A stretch of 64,000 nucleotides of DNA from Flavobacterium sp. SM15 (GTDB lineage Bacteria > Bacteroidota > Bacteroidia > Flavobacteriales > Flavobacteriaceae): positions 1 through 64,000 of the forward strand of contig NZ_JAKLTO010000004.1 in NCBI RefSeq assembly GCF_022012335.1, given 5' to 3'. How positions within the stretch are numbered: the stretch's first letter is position 1; each line of letters opens with the position of its first letter. Below the pieces are notes generated by a model. That model ran no database searches and was not told the origin of the DNA. It saw only the letters and a list, made by a program, of their open reading frames with translations. Shown one piece after another: positions 9,065 to 16,328 of this stretch. Both the position numbers and the translations under genes were made by a program.

Positions 9065-9751
9065 TTGAAAAAAATTACCATAGCCATTGATGGGTTTTCC
9101 TCTACCGGAAAAAGTACTTTAGCAAAGCAGCTTGCTAAAGAATTGGGGTATGTTTATGTAGATACAGGTGCGATGTACCGTGCCGTTACTTTGTTTGCGA
9201 TGCAAAATAACTTTGTTTCGGAAACTCATTTGGATAAACAGGGATTAATTGATAAACTTTCCAAAGTGCAGCTCGAATTTCAGTTTAATCCGGATTTGGG
9301 TTTTGCCGAGATGTACCTTAACGGGATTAATGTGGAAAACGAAATCCGAACTCTTGAAGTTTCTCGTTTGGTTAGCAAAATAGCTGAAATTTCTCAGGTT
9401 CGTTCAAAACTGGTTGAGCAACAGCAGCAAATGGGAAAAAACAAAGCGATTGTTATGGATGGACGTGATATCGGAACGGTGGTTTTTCCAGATGCTGAAC
9501 TTAAAATTTTCATGACCGCCAGTCCGGAAACCAGAGCCAAACGTCGTTACGATGAATTGCTGGAAAAAGGTCAGTCGGTAACATTTGCAGACGTTTTGCA
9601 AAATGTAAAAGAACGCGACCATATTGATACTAACCGTGAGGATTCTCCACTTGTTAAAGCTGATGATGCCATTGTGGTTGATAATTCTGCATTGAGTAGG
9701 GAAGAGCAGTTTGAATTGGTGCTGAATTTAATTAAGGCAAAATTGAGCTAA
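9065..9751 (+). CDS. cmk: (d)CMP kinase
   Basis: This 228-residue enzyme phosphorylates CMP and dCMP with ATP in the cytosol. The P-loop GFSSTGKS is at residues 10-17, followed by YVDTGAMYRAVT, the DGRDIGTVVFPDA motif and a KRR lid region. The start is ambiguous. TTG 9065 gives MKKITIAIDG, the natural family N-terminus, 7 nt after the upstream stop. ATG 9011 would add 18 residues of lysine-rich sequence and overlap the upstream gene by 47 nt. I prefer the TTG. A weak stem (AGATGTT/AACATCT, 9761-9787) follows but lacks a clear T run. Confidence 0.9.
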   Translation: MKKITIAIDGFSSTGKSTLAKQLAKELGYVYVDTGAMYRAVTLFAMQNNFVSETHLDKQGLIDKLSKVQLEFQFNPDLGFAEMYLNGINVENEIRTLEVSRLVSKIAEISQVRSKLVEQQQQMGKNKAIVMDGRDIGTVVFPDAELKIFMTASPETRAKRRYDELLEKGQSVTFADVLQNVKERDHIDTNREDSPLVKADDAIVVDNSALSREEQFELVLNLIKAKLS

Positions 9752-9832
9752 GTTCAAGCGAGATGTTATTTTAATAAAAAAACATCTTAAAATAAAGGTT
9801 TGAAAAACAGATTCTTGTTGAAAATCCTAATA

Positions 9833-9865
9833 TTTGATTAATACCTTAAATCCGAAGTAAGTTTG
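9833..9865 (+). promoter_or_regulatory. promoter of nucleoside permease gene
   Basis: TTTG (9833-9836), 21 nt, then TAAGTTTG (9858-9865), a full match to the Bacteroidota consensus. It predicts a leader of roughly 90 nt. Confidence 0.75.
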
Positions 9866-9960
9866 CACACAAAAGTGGAATTTATTTTGGATTTTTTGTT
9901 TTTAGTGTTAGATTTACCGGCTTTTTAAAAAATTAATAACCTACATACAACAAAGAAGAA

Positions 9961-11214
9961 ATGAATATAAAAAATCGCCTTGTTTTAATGAGTTTTCTCC
10001 AGTTTTTTGTTTGGGGAGCATGGTTGATTACTGTCGGGAATTACTGGTTTGGAACCAAACAATGGAGTGGTGCCGAGTTTGGAGCAATTTTTTCAACATT
10101 GGGATTATCTTCAATACTAATGCCAGCCCTCACAGGTATTATTGCCGACCGTTGGATGAATGCAGAGCGATTGTATGGTATTTTACATATTATTGGCGGA
10201 TTGGCTATTGCATATTTGCCACAAGTTGACAGCCCGTCAGCATTTTACTGGGTGATTTTTGCAGCAATGATGTGTTACATGCCAACTATTTCATTGTCAA
10301 ATTCAATCGGATATACAATCCTGAAGAGCAATAATTTTGATGTAGTAAAGGTGTTTCCGCCAATTCGGGTTTGGGGGACAGTAGGTTTTATTGTTGCCAT
10401 GTGGATTACGAATCTTACCGGAAACAAAGCTTCGGCGAATATGTTTTATATTTCTGCTTTTGCTGCTATTGTACTTGGGATTTATTCCTTCACGATGCCG
10501 GCTTGTGAACCACAGAACAAAACCTCGAAAGATGCTTCTTTAATTCAATCGTTAGGATTAAATGCTTTTAAGCTTTTTGCAGATTATAAAATGGCGTTGT
10601 TCTTTATTTTTTCTATGTTTTTGGGTGGTGCATTGCAATTAACCAATATGTATGGAGATACGTATTTATCTGAATTCGAGAAGATTCCACAATATGCAGA
10701 TTCATTTGTAGTGAAATATTCTACAATCATCATGTCAATTTCTCAAATCTCAGAGACGTTGTTCATTCTTGCAATTCCTTTTTTCTTAAAGCGTTTCGGA
10801 ATTAAGCAGGTAATGTTAATCAGTATGTTGGCTTGGGTATTGCGTTTTGGATTGTTTGCTTTCGGTAACCCTGAAGGAGGATTATGGATGATTATTCTTT
10901 CTTGTATTGTTTACGGAATGGCGTTCGATTTCTTTAATATTTCAGGTTCTCTTTTTGTGGAAACCACTACGGATTCTAAGATTCGTTCTTCCGCGCAAGG
11001 ATTGTTCATGATGATGTCTAACGGTTTTGGAGCGTTCTTTGGAGGATTAATCAGCGGTTATGTTATTGACACTTACTTTACAGATAACGGACAAAGAGAC
11101 TGGCATAACATCTGGTTGGCGTTTTCAGCCTATGCTTTGATTATTGCAATTGCTTTTGCGGTGTTGTTCAAACACAAACACAATCCGAAAGATGTGGAAA
11201 GTATAACACATTAA
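9961..11214 (+). CDS. nucleoside permease-like MFS transporter
   Basis: This 417-residue inner-membrane protein with about twelve transmembrane helices resembles the nucleoside:H+ symporter (NupG) family. The N-terminus LVLMSFLQFFVWGAWLITVG and the ADRW loop after helix 2 are typical of that group. It probably imports nucleosides by proton symport, but the substrate is inferred from family resemblance. It has its own promoter and a strong terminator, so it is monocistronic. The nearest nucleotide gene is cmk just upstream, which fits a salvage role without proving it. Confidence 0.8.
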   Translation: MNIKNRLVLMSFLQFFVWGAWLITVGNYWFGTKQWSGAEFGAIFSTLGLSSILMPALTGIIADRWMNAERLYGILHIIGGLAIAYLPQVDSPSAFYWVIFAAMMCYMPTISLSNSIGYTILKSNNFDVVKVFPPIRVWGTVGFIVAMWITNLTGNKASANMFYISAFAAIVLGIYSFTMPACEPQNKTSKDASLIQSLGLNAFKLFADYKMALFFIFSMFLGGALQLTNMYGDTYLSEFEKIPQYADSFVVKYSTIIMSISQISETLFILAIPFFLKRFGIKQVMLISMLAWVLRFGLFAFGNPEGGLWMIILSCIVYGMAFDFFNISGSLFVETTTDSKIRSSAQGLFMMMSNGFGAFFGGLISGYVIDTYFTDNGQRDWHNIWLAFSAYALIIAIAFAVLFKHKHNPKDVESITH

Positions 11215-11220
11215 TATAAG

Positions 11221-11249
11221 AAAACCCGATACGAAGTGTCGGGTTTTTT
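11221..11249 (+). terminator. intrinsic terminator after permease gene
   Basis: CCCGATAC pairs with GTGTCGGG around GAA (one T-G pair) and is flanked by A and T runs. Confidence 0.92.
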
Positions 11250-11280
11250 GTTGCCTGAAATTCAATGCAGTTTTCCAATA

Positions 11281-11322
11281 GCCCCGATAGAAGCAAGCTA
11301 CCGCGTAGCGCGGATAGCGGGA
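11281..11322. repeat. palindromic intergenic element of Flavobacterium type
   Basis: The element runs from GCCCCGATAGAAGC to GCGGATAGCGGGA, with a perfect inner hairpin GCTAC-CGC-GTAGC. From general knowledge, intergenic palindromes with the same ends (GCCCCGATAGAAGC and AGCGGATAGCGGG) are common in Flavobacterium genomes. Only one clear copy is in this window. Confidence 0.55.
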
Positions 11323-11422
11323 AAATGGTTTCCATAAAAGCCTAAACCTTTCGCTTCAAAATAAAATAAGTTATTTCTAGCAACTTATCCCTTATTACTT
11401 TTGATTTTTCCTTTAATAAATC

Positions 11423-11453
11423 TTTGGTAATTCAATAATTATCACTACTTTTG
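11423..11453 (+). promoter_or_regulatory. promoter of rpsA
   Basis: TTTG (11423-11426), 19 nt, then TACTTTTG (11446-11453), a full consensus match. Transcription would start near 11460, leaving a leader of about 110 nt. Confidence 0.8.
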
Positions 11454-11467
11454 CACACCTTTTGGCG

Positions 11468-11514
11468 AGAAGTGTTTCCTTTAGGTATCAACAATTTATA
11501 TGTAAAACGCTTCT
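11468..11514 (+). promoter_or_regulatory. hairpin in the rpsA leader
   Basis: AGAAGTGTTT (11468-11477) pairs over ten positions with AAACGCTTCT (11505-11514), with one G-U pair and a 27-nt loop. It begins within about 10 nt of the predicted transcript start and ends about 60 nt before the ATG. S1 autoregulates through its leader in enterobacteria, so this is a candidate control structure. That role is inference. Confidence 0.5.
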
Positions 11515-11572
11515 GTTTTTTCTACTGCATTATGAAACACGAGAGAAACAGAATACAAATTTTTTATCAGAC

Positions 11573-13342
11573 ATGTCTGAAATCAATAAAACACAAGAAG
11601 AGTTTTTGGCGAATTTTAACTGGCATAACTTCGAAGAAGGTATCGATGCAGTAGATCAAAAAAACTTACAGGAATTCGAAGAATTAGTAGCTAAAACATT
11701 CATCTCTACAGATGCTGAAGAAGTAGTGGAAGGTGTTGTTGTTAGAATCACTGAAAGAGATGCTATCGTTGACATCAACGCTAAATCTGAAGGTGTTATC
11801 TCTTTAAACGAGTTCCGTTACAATCCAAACTTAAAAGTTGGAGACAAAGTAGAGGTATTAATCGACGTTCGTGAGGACAAATCAGGTCAATTAGTATTAT
11901 CGCACAGAAAAGCACGTACAATCAAAGCTTGGGATAGAGTTATTTCTGCTAACGAAACTGGAGAAATCGTTAACGGTTTCGTAAAATGCAGAACTAAAGG
12001 TGGTATGATCGTTGACGTATTCGGAATCGAGGCGTTCTTGCCAGGTTCTCAAATCGACGTGAAACCTATCCGTGATTACGATCAATATGTAAACAAAACT
12101 ATGGAGTTCAAAGTTGTGAAAATCAACCATGAGTTCAAAAATGTTGTTGTTTCTCACAAAGCGCTTATCGAAGCGGATATTGAAGTACAGAAAAAAGAAA
12201 TCATCGGTCAATTAGAAAAAGGACAAGTATTAGAAGGTGTTGTTAAAAACATCACTTCTTACGGTGTGTTCATTGACTTAGGAGGTGTAGACGGATTAAT
12301 CCACATCACTGACTTATCTTGGTCAAGAATCAACCACCCATCTGAAGTTCTTGAATTAGACCAAAAACTTAACGTGGTAATCCTTGATTTCGATGATGAG
12401 AAAACAAGAATCCAATTAGGTTTAAAACAATTAAACGCTCACCCTTGGGATGCTTTAGATGCTAACTTAGCAGTTGGTGACAAAGTGAAAGGTAAAGTTG
12501 TAGTTCTTGCTGACTACGGTGCTTTCATCGAAGTTGCTGAAGGTGTTGAAGGTTTAATCCACGTTTCTGAAATGTCTTGGTCTACGCACTTGCGTTCAGC
12601 TCAGGATTTCGTAAAAGTTGGAGATGTTGTTGAGGCAGTTATCTTAACTTTAGACAGAGACGAAAGAAAAATGTCTTTAGGTATCAAACAATTAACGCAA
12701 GATCCTTGGACTGACATTACTTCTAAATACCCAGTAGGTTCTAAGCATACAGGTATCGTTAGAAACTTCACTAACTTCGGTATTTTCGTTGAGTTAGAAG
12801 AAGGAATCGACGGTTTAGTATACATCTCTGACCTTTCTTGGACTAAGAAAATCAAACACCCATCTGAATTCGTTAACGTAGGTGATAAATTAGATGTTGT
12901 TGTATTAGAGTTAGACGTAGAAGGACGTAAATTGTCTTTAGGTCACAAACAAACTACAGCTAACCCTTGGGATAAATACGAAGATGCTTTCGCTGTTGGA
13001 ACTATCCACAACGGAACTATCGCTGAAATCGTAGACAAAGGTGCAACTGTTGAGTTTGGTGATGATATCGTTGCTTTCATTCCTACTCGTCACTTAGAGA
13101 AAGAAGACGGTAAGAAATTGAAAAAAGGTGATACTGCAGACTTCAAAGTAATTGAGTTCAACAAAGAATTCAAAAGAGTAGTTGCTTCTCACACTGCTAT
13201 CTTCCGTGAAGAAGAAGAGAAAAACGTGAAAGCTGCTGAGTCTAACAATGTTGCTTCATCTTCAAACAATGCTGAGAAATCAACTTTAGGTGATATCGAC
13301 GCATTAGCTGAATTAAAAGCTAGAATGGATAAAGGAGAGTAA
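11573..13342 (+). CDS. rpsA: 30S ribosomal protein S1
   Basis: This 589-residue protein has six consecutive S1 RNA-binding repeats, the middle ones easily read as GxVxxITxYGVFIDL..GVDGLIHITDLSW and two close copies. It ends with the usual flavobacterial tail LGDIDALAELKARM. It binds mRNA on the 30S subunit and helps start translation, which matters in a lineage that hardly uses Shine-Dalgarno pairing. The open frame extends upstream to a TTG at 11462, but that lies at the predicted transcript start and runs through the leader hairpin. ATG 11573 (MSEINKTQEEF) is therefore chosen. Codon choice is visibly more biased (AAC, TCT, GGT) than in neighbours, as expected for high expression. Confidence 0.96.
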   Translation: MSEINKTQEEFLANFNWHNFEEGIDAVDQKNLQEFEELVAKTFISTDAEEVVEGVVVRITERDAIVDINAKSEGVISLNEFRYNPNLKVGDKVEVLIDVREDKSGQLVLSHRKARTIKAWDRVISANETGEIVNGFVKCRTKGGMIVDVFGIEAFLPGSQIDVKPIRDYDQYVNKTMEFKVVKINHEFKNVVVSHKALIEADIEVQKKEIIGQLEKGQVLEGVVKNITSYGVFIDLGGVDGLIHITDLSWSRINHPSEVLELDQKLNVVILDFDDEKTRIQLGLKQLNAHPWDALDANLAVGDKVKGKVVVLADYGAFIEVAEGVEGLIHVSEMSWSTHLRSAQDFVKVGDVVEAVILTLDRDERKMSLGIKQLTQDPWTDITSKYPVGSKHTGIVRNFTNFGIFVELEEGIDGLVYISDLSWTKKIKHPSEFVNVGDKLDVVVLELDVEGRKLSLGHKQTTANPWDKYEDAFAVGTIHNGTIAEIVDKGATVEFGDDIVAFIPTRHLEKEDGKKLKKGDTADFKVIEFNKEFKRVVASHTAIFREEEEKNVKAAESNNVASSSNNAEKSTLGDIDALAELKARMDKGE

Positions 13343-13368
13343 TCTTTGATATTCTTAAATATTGAAAA

Positions 13369-13393
13369 GCCCCGCATTTGCGGGGCTTTTTTT
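13369..13393 (+). terminator. intrinsic terminator of rpsA
   Basis: GCCCCGC-ATTT-GCGGGGC followed by seven T. This is one of the most GC-rich terminator stems in the window. Confidence 0.95.
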
Positions 13394-13416
13394 ATGCTTG
13401 TGTTTATGTATTTATC

Positions 13417-13440
13417 ATTGCAAGCCTGCTGCGAAGCAAT
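13417..13440. repeat. possible degenerate palindromic repeat
   Basis: ATTGC and GCAAT flank a 14-nt middle, followed by seven T. It resembles a decayed copy of the CATTGCGAG...GAAGCAAT palindromes found between genes in Bacteroidota, or it may act as a second rpsA terminator. Confidence 0.3.
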
Positions 13441-13590
13441 TTTTTTACAAAAAAGCTTATGGGATTGAAAAAATAACCGAAAGAATTTAAAAAATAACTA
13501 TAAAAATTAAGAACGTAACTGTATTTTTTAATGAATTGCTTTAATTTTTCATAAAGAGAATTGAAAAAATTACTGAACGAACTAGATCAA

Positions 13591-13669
13591 TTCGAAACAG
13601 AACTAATTACATTGAAGAGTAAACTTAAAAAATACAGTTATTTTATCAATTTACCACGTTAGGTAACGT
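13591..13669. promoter_or_regulatory. upstream region shared with LRR gene 3, with inverted repeat
   Basis: Positions 13591-13661 align without gaps to 19147-19217 (52 of 71 identical by my count, 26 of the last 31). It ends in a perfect inverted repeat ACGTTA-GG-TAACGT (13656-13669). The rest of the 445-nt gap between rpsA and LRR gene 1 is AT-rich and holds no gene that I can see. Confidence 0.5.
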
Positions 13670-13728
13670 ATTAAAACACGTCTCTAACGTCATTCACAAG
13701 GTGTGTATGTGGGTATTGATCGTTTTTA

Positions 13729-13768
13729 TAAGAAAATTCAATTTAAATTATTCATTTACATATCTTTA
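13729..13768 (+). promoter_or_regulatory. promoter region of LRR gene 1
   Basis: -7-like TATCTTTA (13761-13768) lies 19 nt before the ATG. A TAAGAAAATT box begins at 13729, 32 nt upstream of the -7 element. The same arrangement recurs before LRR genes 2, 3 and 4. Confidence 0.5.
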
Positions 13769-13787
13769 CACCGTTAAATTTAACCAA

Positions 13788-16196
13788 ATGAAGAAATTTT
13801 ACTTTTTAGTGGTGGCTTTGTGTCTTTTTATGGGTGTCAATGCCCAGATTGTTAACATCCCGGATGCGAATTTCAAGGCGAAATTGATTTCTTTAGGAGT
13901 TGATACAAATTCTGATGGAAATATTCAAGCATCAGAAGCTTTAGCAAAAACTAATTTAGATGTTTCTAATAGTTCTATTTCATCATTGACTGGGATAGGA
14001 AGTTTTACAAATTTAACAAACCTTTATTGTTCTTCTAATCAACTTCAATCATTGGACTTGTCAGGTTTAACACGTCTCTATGTTTTAGAATGCAATAATA
14101 ATTTGTTAACTGCTTTAGATCTTAGCAACTCAAATTATTATTTATCAGTAGATTGTTATAATAACCAACTGACATCGCTTACAATTGGGCAAACTGTGCA
14201 GACACTAGATTGCCACAATAACAATTTGACTAATATTAATTTCAGTAATTCACAAATAAACTATTTTGATTGTTCTGATAATCAATTAACTTCATTACAA
14301 TTAGGAAATTTTGGTTTAGGATTAGCCACATTAAACTGTTCAAATAATTTATTAACGTCATTAAATGTTTCTAATTTAGTTAGCCTTGTTAATTTATATT
14401 GTAGCGACAATAATATAACATCTCTTAATCTTAACGGATTAAATATGTTGAATAATTTGGGCTGCTCAAATAATCAATTAAATAATCTAAATATTAATGG
14501 ATTAACAAATCTCTCCTCTTTAAGATGTTCAAATAATCAATTAGCGTCTTTAAATTTAAATGGCTTAATTGATTTGAATTCACTGAATTGTGATTATAAT
14601 CAACTTACTACGATTGATTGTAGTTCATTGATAAATCTTTCTACTTTAATTTGTGGTAATAATCCATTAGTGAGTTTGTTTGTTAAAAATGGAAGATATG
14701 AAGATTTCAATCTTGATAATTTACCGAACCTTCAATATATATGTGCTGATGAAAATCAAATCACAGCTTTAGGAAATATGTTGAGCATTTTAAGTTATTC
14801 AAATTGTGTTGTTAATTCCTATTGTTCCTTTGTTCCGGGAGGAAATTTTTATACTATTCTGGGTAATGCTAAATTTGATTCCAATACTAATGGAAATTGT
14901 GATGTTTCAGATGTGAATCTTCCTAATTTGAAATATACTATCACAAACGGAGCAAATTCAGCTGTAATGATTACTAATACTTCGGGAAACTATTCAATTC
15001 CAGTTCAGTCTGGTACACATACGATAACACCGGTTTTAGAAAATCCTTCCTATTTTACACTGTCGCCATCATCGGTAAATGTAACTTTCCCAACGCAAAC
15101 CAGTCCGTTTACTCAAAATTTTTGTAGTACTGCAAATGGCATTCATCCCGATTTAGAAGTTGTTTTGTTGCCCACAAATCCAGCAAGGCCTGGTTTTAAT
15201 AGTAATTATGAGTTAACCTATATAAACAAAGGAAATCAGCTGCAATCCGGATCTGTTTCTTTAGATTTTGATGATTCAAAAATGGATTTGGTGGCAGCTT
15301 CATTAGTTCCGGCTAGTCAGTCAGTTAATAATTTGACTTGGAATTTTGCTGGTTTAAAGCCTTTTGAAAAAAGGTCGATTTACTTTACTATGAACATTAA
15401 TGCCTCTACAGATATACCGGCTGTAAATGCAGGAGATGTTTTAAATTGTACGGCAACGATACTATCGGCGGCAACAGATGAAACTCCTGCCGACAATACT
15501 TTTACATTAGATCAAACCGTTGTTAACTCTTTCGATCCAAACGATAAAACCTGTCTTGAAGGTTCAACAATTGCACCAAGCGAAGTAGGGAAGTACGTGC
15601 ATTACTTAATCCGTTTTGAGAATACCGGAACTTTTCCGGCAGAGAATATTGTTGTAAAAGACATTATTGATGCAGCAAAATTCGATGTAAATTCAATTGT
15701 TCCAATTAAAGGAAGCCATGATTATTTCACCAGAATCAATGGTAATAAAGTGGAATTCATCTTCGAGAACATCAATCTGCCATTTGATGATGCGAACAAT
15801 GATGGTTATGTAGCTTTCAAGATAAAAACAAAACCTACCTTGACAACGGGGAGTAGTTTTAGTAATTCAGCAAGCATTTATTTCGATTACAATTTCCCGA
15901 TTGTAACTAATACCGCCACAACAACAATTCAGGCGTTAAGTACTCAGGATTTCAATTTTGAGAAGTATTTCACAGTGTATCCAAATCCTGCAAACAATGT
16001 TTTGAATATCGAAACCAAGAAAACCATAGAAGTAAGTTCAATCAGCATTTACAATCAATTAGGACAATTGGTTTTAGTGGTTCCGAATGCTCAGAATGTG
16101 GCTAAAGTAGATGTTTCGAGTTTATCGGCTGGTAATTATTTTATCAAAATAAATTCGGATAAAGGAACAGCTAATACGAAGTTCATTAAGCAATAA
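13788..16196 (+). CDS. LRR surface protein with T9SS type A sorting domain (array gene 1)
   Basis: This 802-residue protein should be exported by Sec and then carried across the outer membrane by T9SS. Order: signal peptide (1-20, ending VNAQ); PDANFKAKL start; an EF-hand-like loop D39-T-N-S-D-G-N to E50; about a dozen 21-residue leucine-rich repeats of the form LxxLxCSNNQLTSLNLSGL; a segment beginning YCSFVPGG with a DSNTNGNCDVSD calcium-loop-like motif; immunoglobulin-like stretches with NSFDPNDKTC (DUF7619-like); and a C-terminal type A domain with YPNPANNVLNIE and LSAGNYFIKI. The ATG at 13788 follows the -7 element by 19 nt and starts the signal peptide; the open frame extends 29 codons further up. 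The ligand is unknown. A mid-gene tract is identical to gene 4. Confidence 0.88.
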   Translation: MKKFYFLVVALCLFMGVNAQIVNIPDANFKAKLISLGVDTNSDGNIQASEALAKTNLDVSNSSISSLTGIGSFTNLTNLYCSSNQLQSLDLSGLTRLYVLECNNNLLTALDLSNSNYYLSVDCYNNQLTSLTIGQTVQTLDCHNNNLTNINFSNSQINYFDCSDNQLTSLQLGNFGLGLATLNCSNNLLTSLNVSNLVSLVNLYCSDNNITSLNLNGLNMLNNLGCSNNQLNNLNINGLTNLSSLRCSNNQLASLNLNGLIDLNSLNCDYNQLTTIDCSSLINLSTLICGNNPLVSLFVKNGRYEDFNLDNLPNLQYICADENQITALGNMLSILSYSNCVVNSYCSFVPGGNFYTILGNAKFDSNTNGNCDVSDVNLPNLKYTITNGANSAVMITNTSGNYSIPVQSGTHTITPVLENPSYFTLSPSSVNVTFPTQTSPFTQNFCSTANGIHPDLEVVLLPTNPARPGFNSNYELTYINKGNQLQSGSVSLDFDDSKMDLVAASLVPASQSVNNLTWNFAGLKPFEKRSIYFTMNINASTDIPAVNAGDVLNCTATILSAATDETPADNTFTLDQTVVNSFDPNDKTCLEGSTIAPSEVGKYVHYLIRFENTGTFPAENIVVKDIIDAAKFDVNSIVPIKGSHDYFTRINGNKVEFIFENINLPFDDANNDGYVAFKIKTKPTLTTGSSFSNSASIYFDYNFPIVTNTATTTIQALSTQDFNFEKYFTVYPNPANNVLNIETKKTIEVSSISIYNQLGQLVLVVPNAQNVAKVDVSSLSAGNYFIKINSDKGTANTKFIKQ

Positions 16197-16216
16197 TAAC
16201 TTTTATGATAGTTTAC

Positions 16217-16248
16217 AAATCCCAATAGGAAACAGTTGGGATTTTTTT
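16217..16248 (+). terminator. terminator of LRR gene 1
   Basis: AAATCCCAA pairs with TTGGGATTT across a 10-nt loop, then a T run. The same stem recurs after genes 2 and 3. Confidence 0.9.
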
Positions 16249-16272
16249 GTTTTTGAATGGTTGTTTTTATTG

Positions 16273-16310
16273 TAAGAAAATTTATTTATAATCTGATTTT
16301 GATATCTTTG
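16273..16310 (+). promoter_or_regulatory. promoter region of LRR gene 2
   Basis: TATCTTTG (16303-16310) matches the -7 consensus fully and lies 18 nt before the ATG. TAAGAAAATT begins at 16273, within an ATTGTAAGAAAA block that also precedes gene 4 at the same distance. Confidence 0.6.
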
Positions 16311-16328
16311 TGTAACTAAATTTTCCAA

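Noticed and set aside
9761-9787. Terminator after cmk
   Set aside because: AGATGTT/AACATCT can pair but the loop is AT-only and no T run follows; kept only as a remark.
11462-11572. 37-residue N-terminal extension of ribosomal protein S1 from a TTG
   Set aside because: It begins at the predicted transcript start and runs through the leader hairpin; MSEINKTQEEF at 11573 is the family start.
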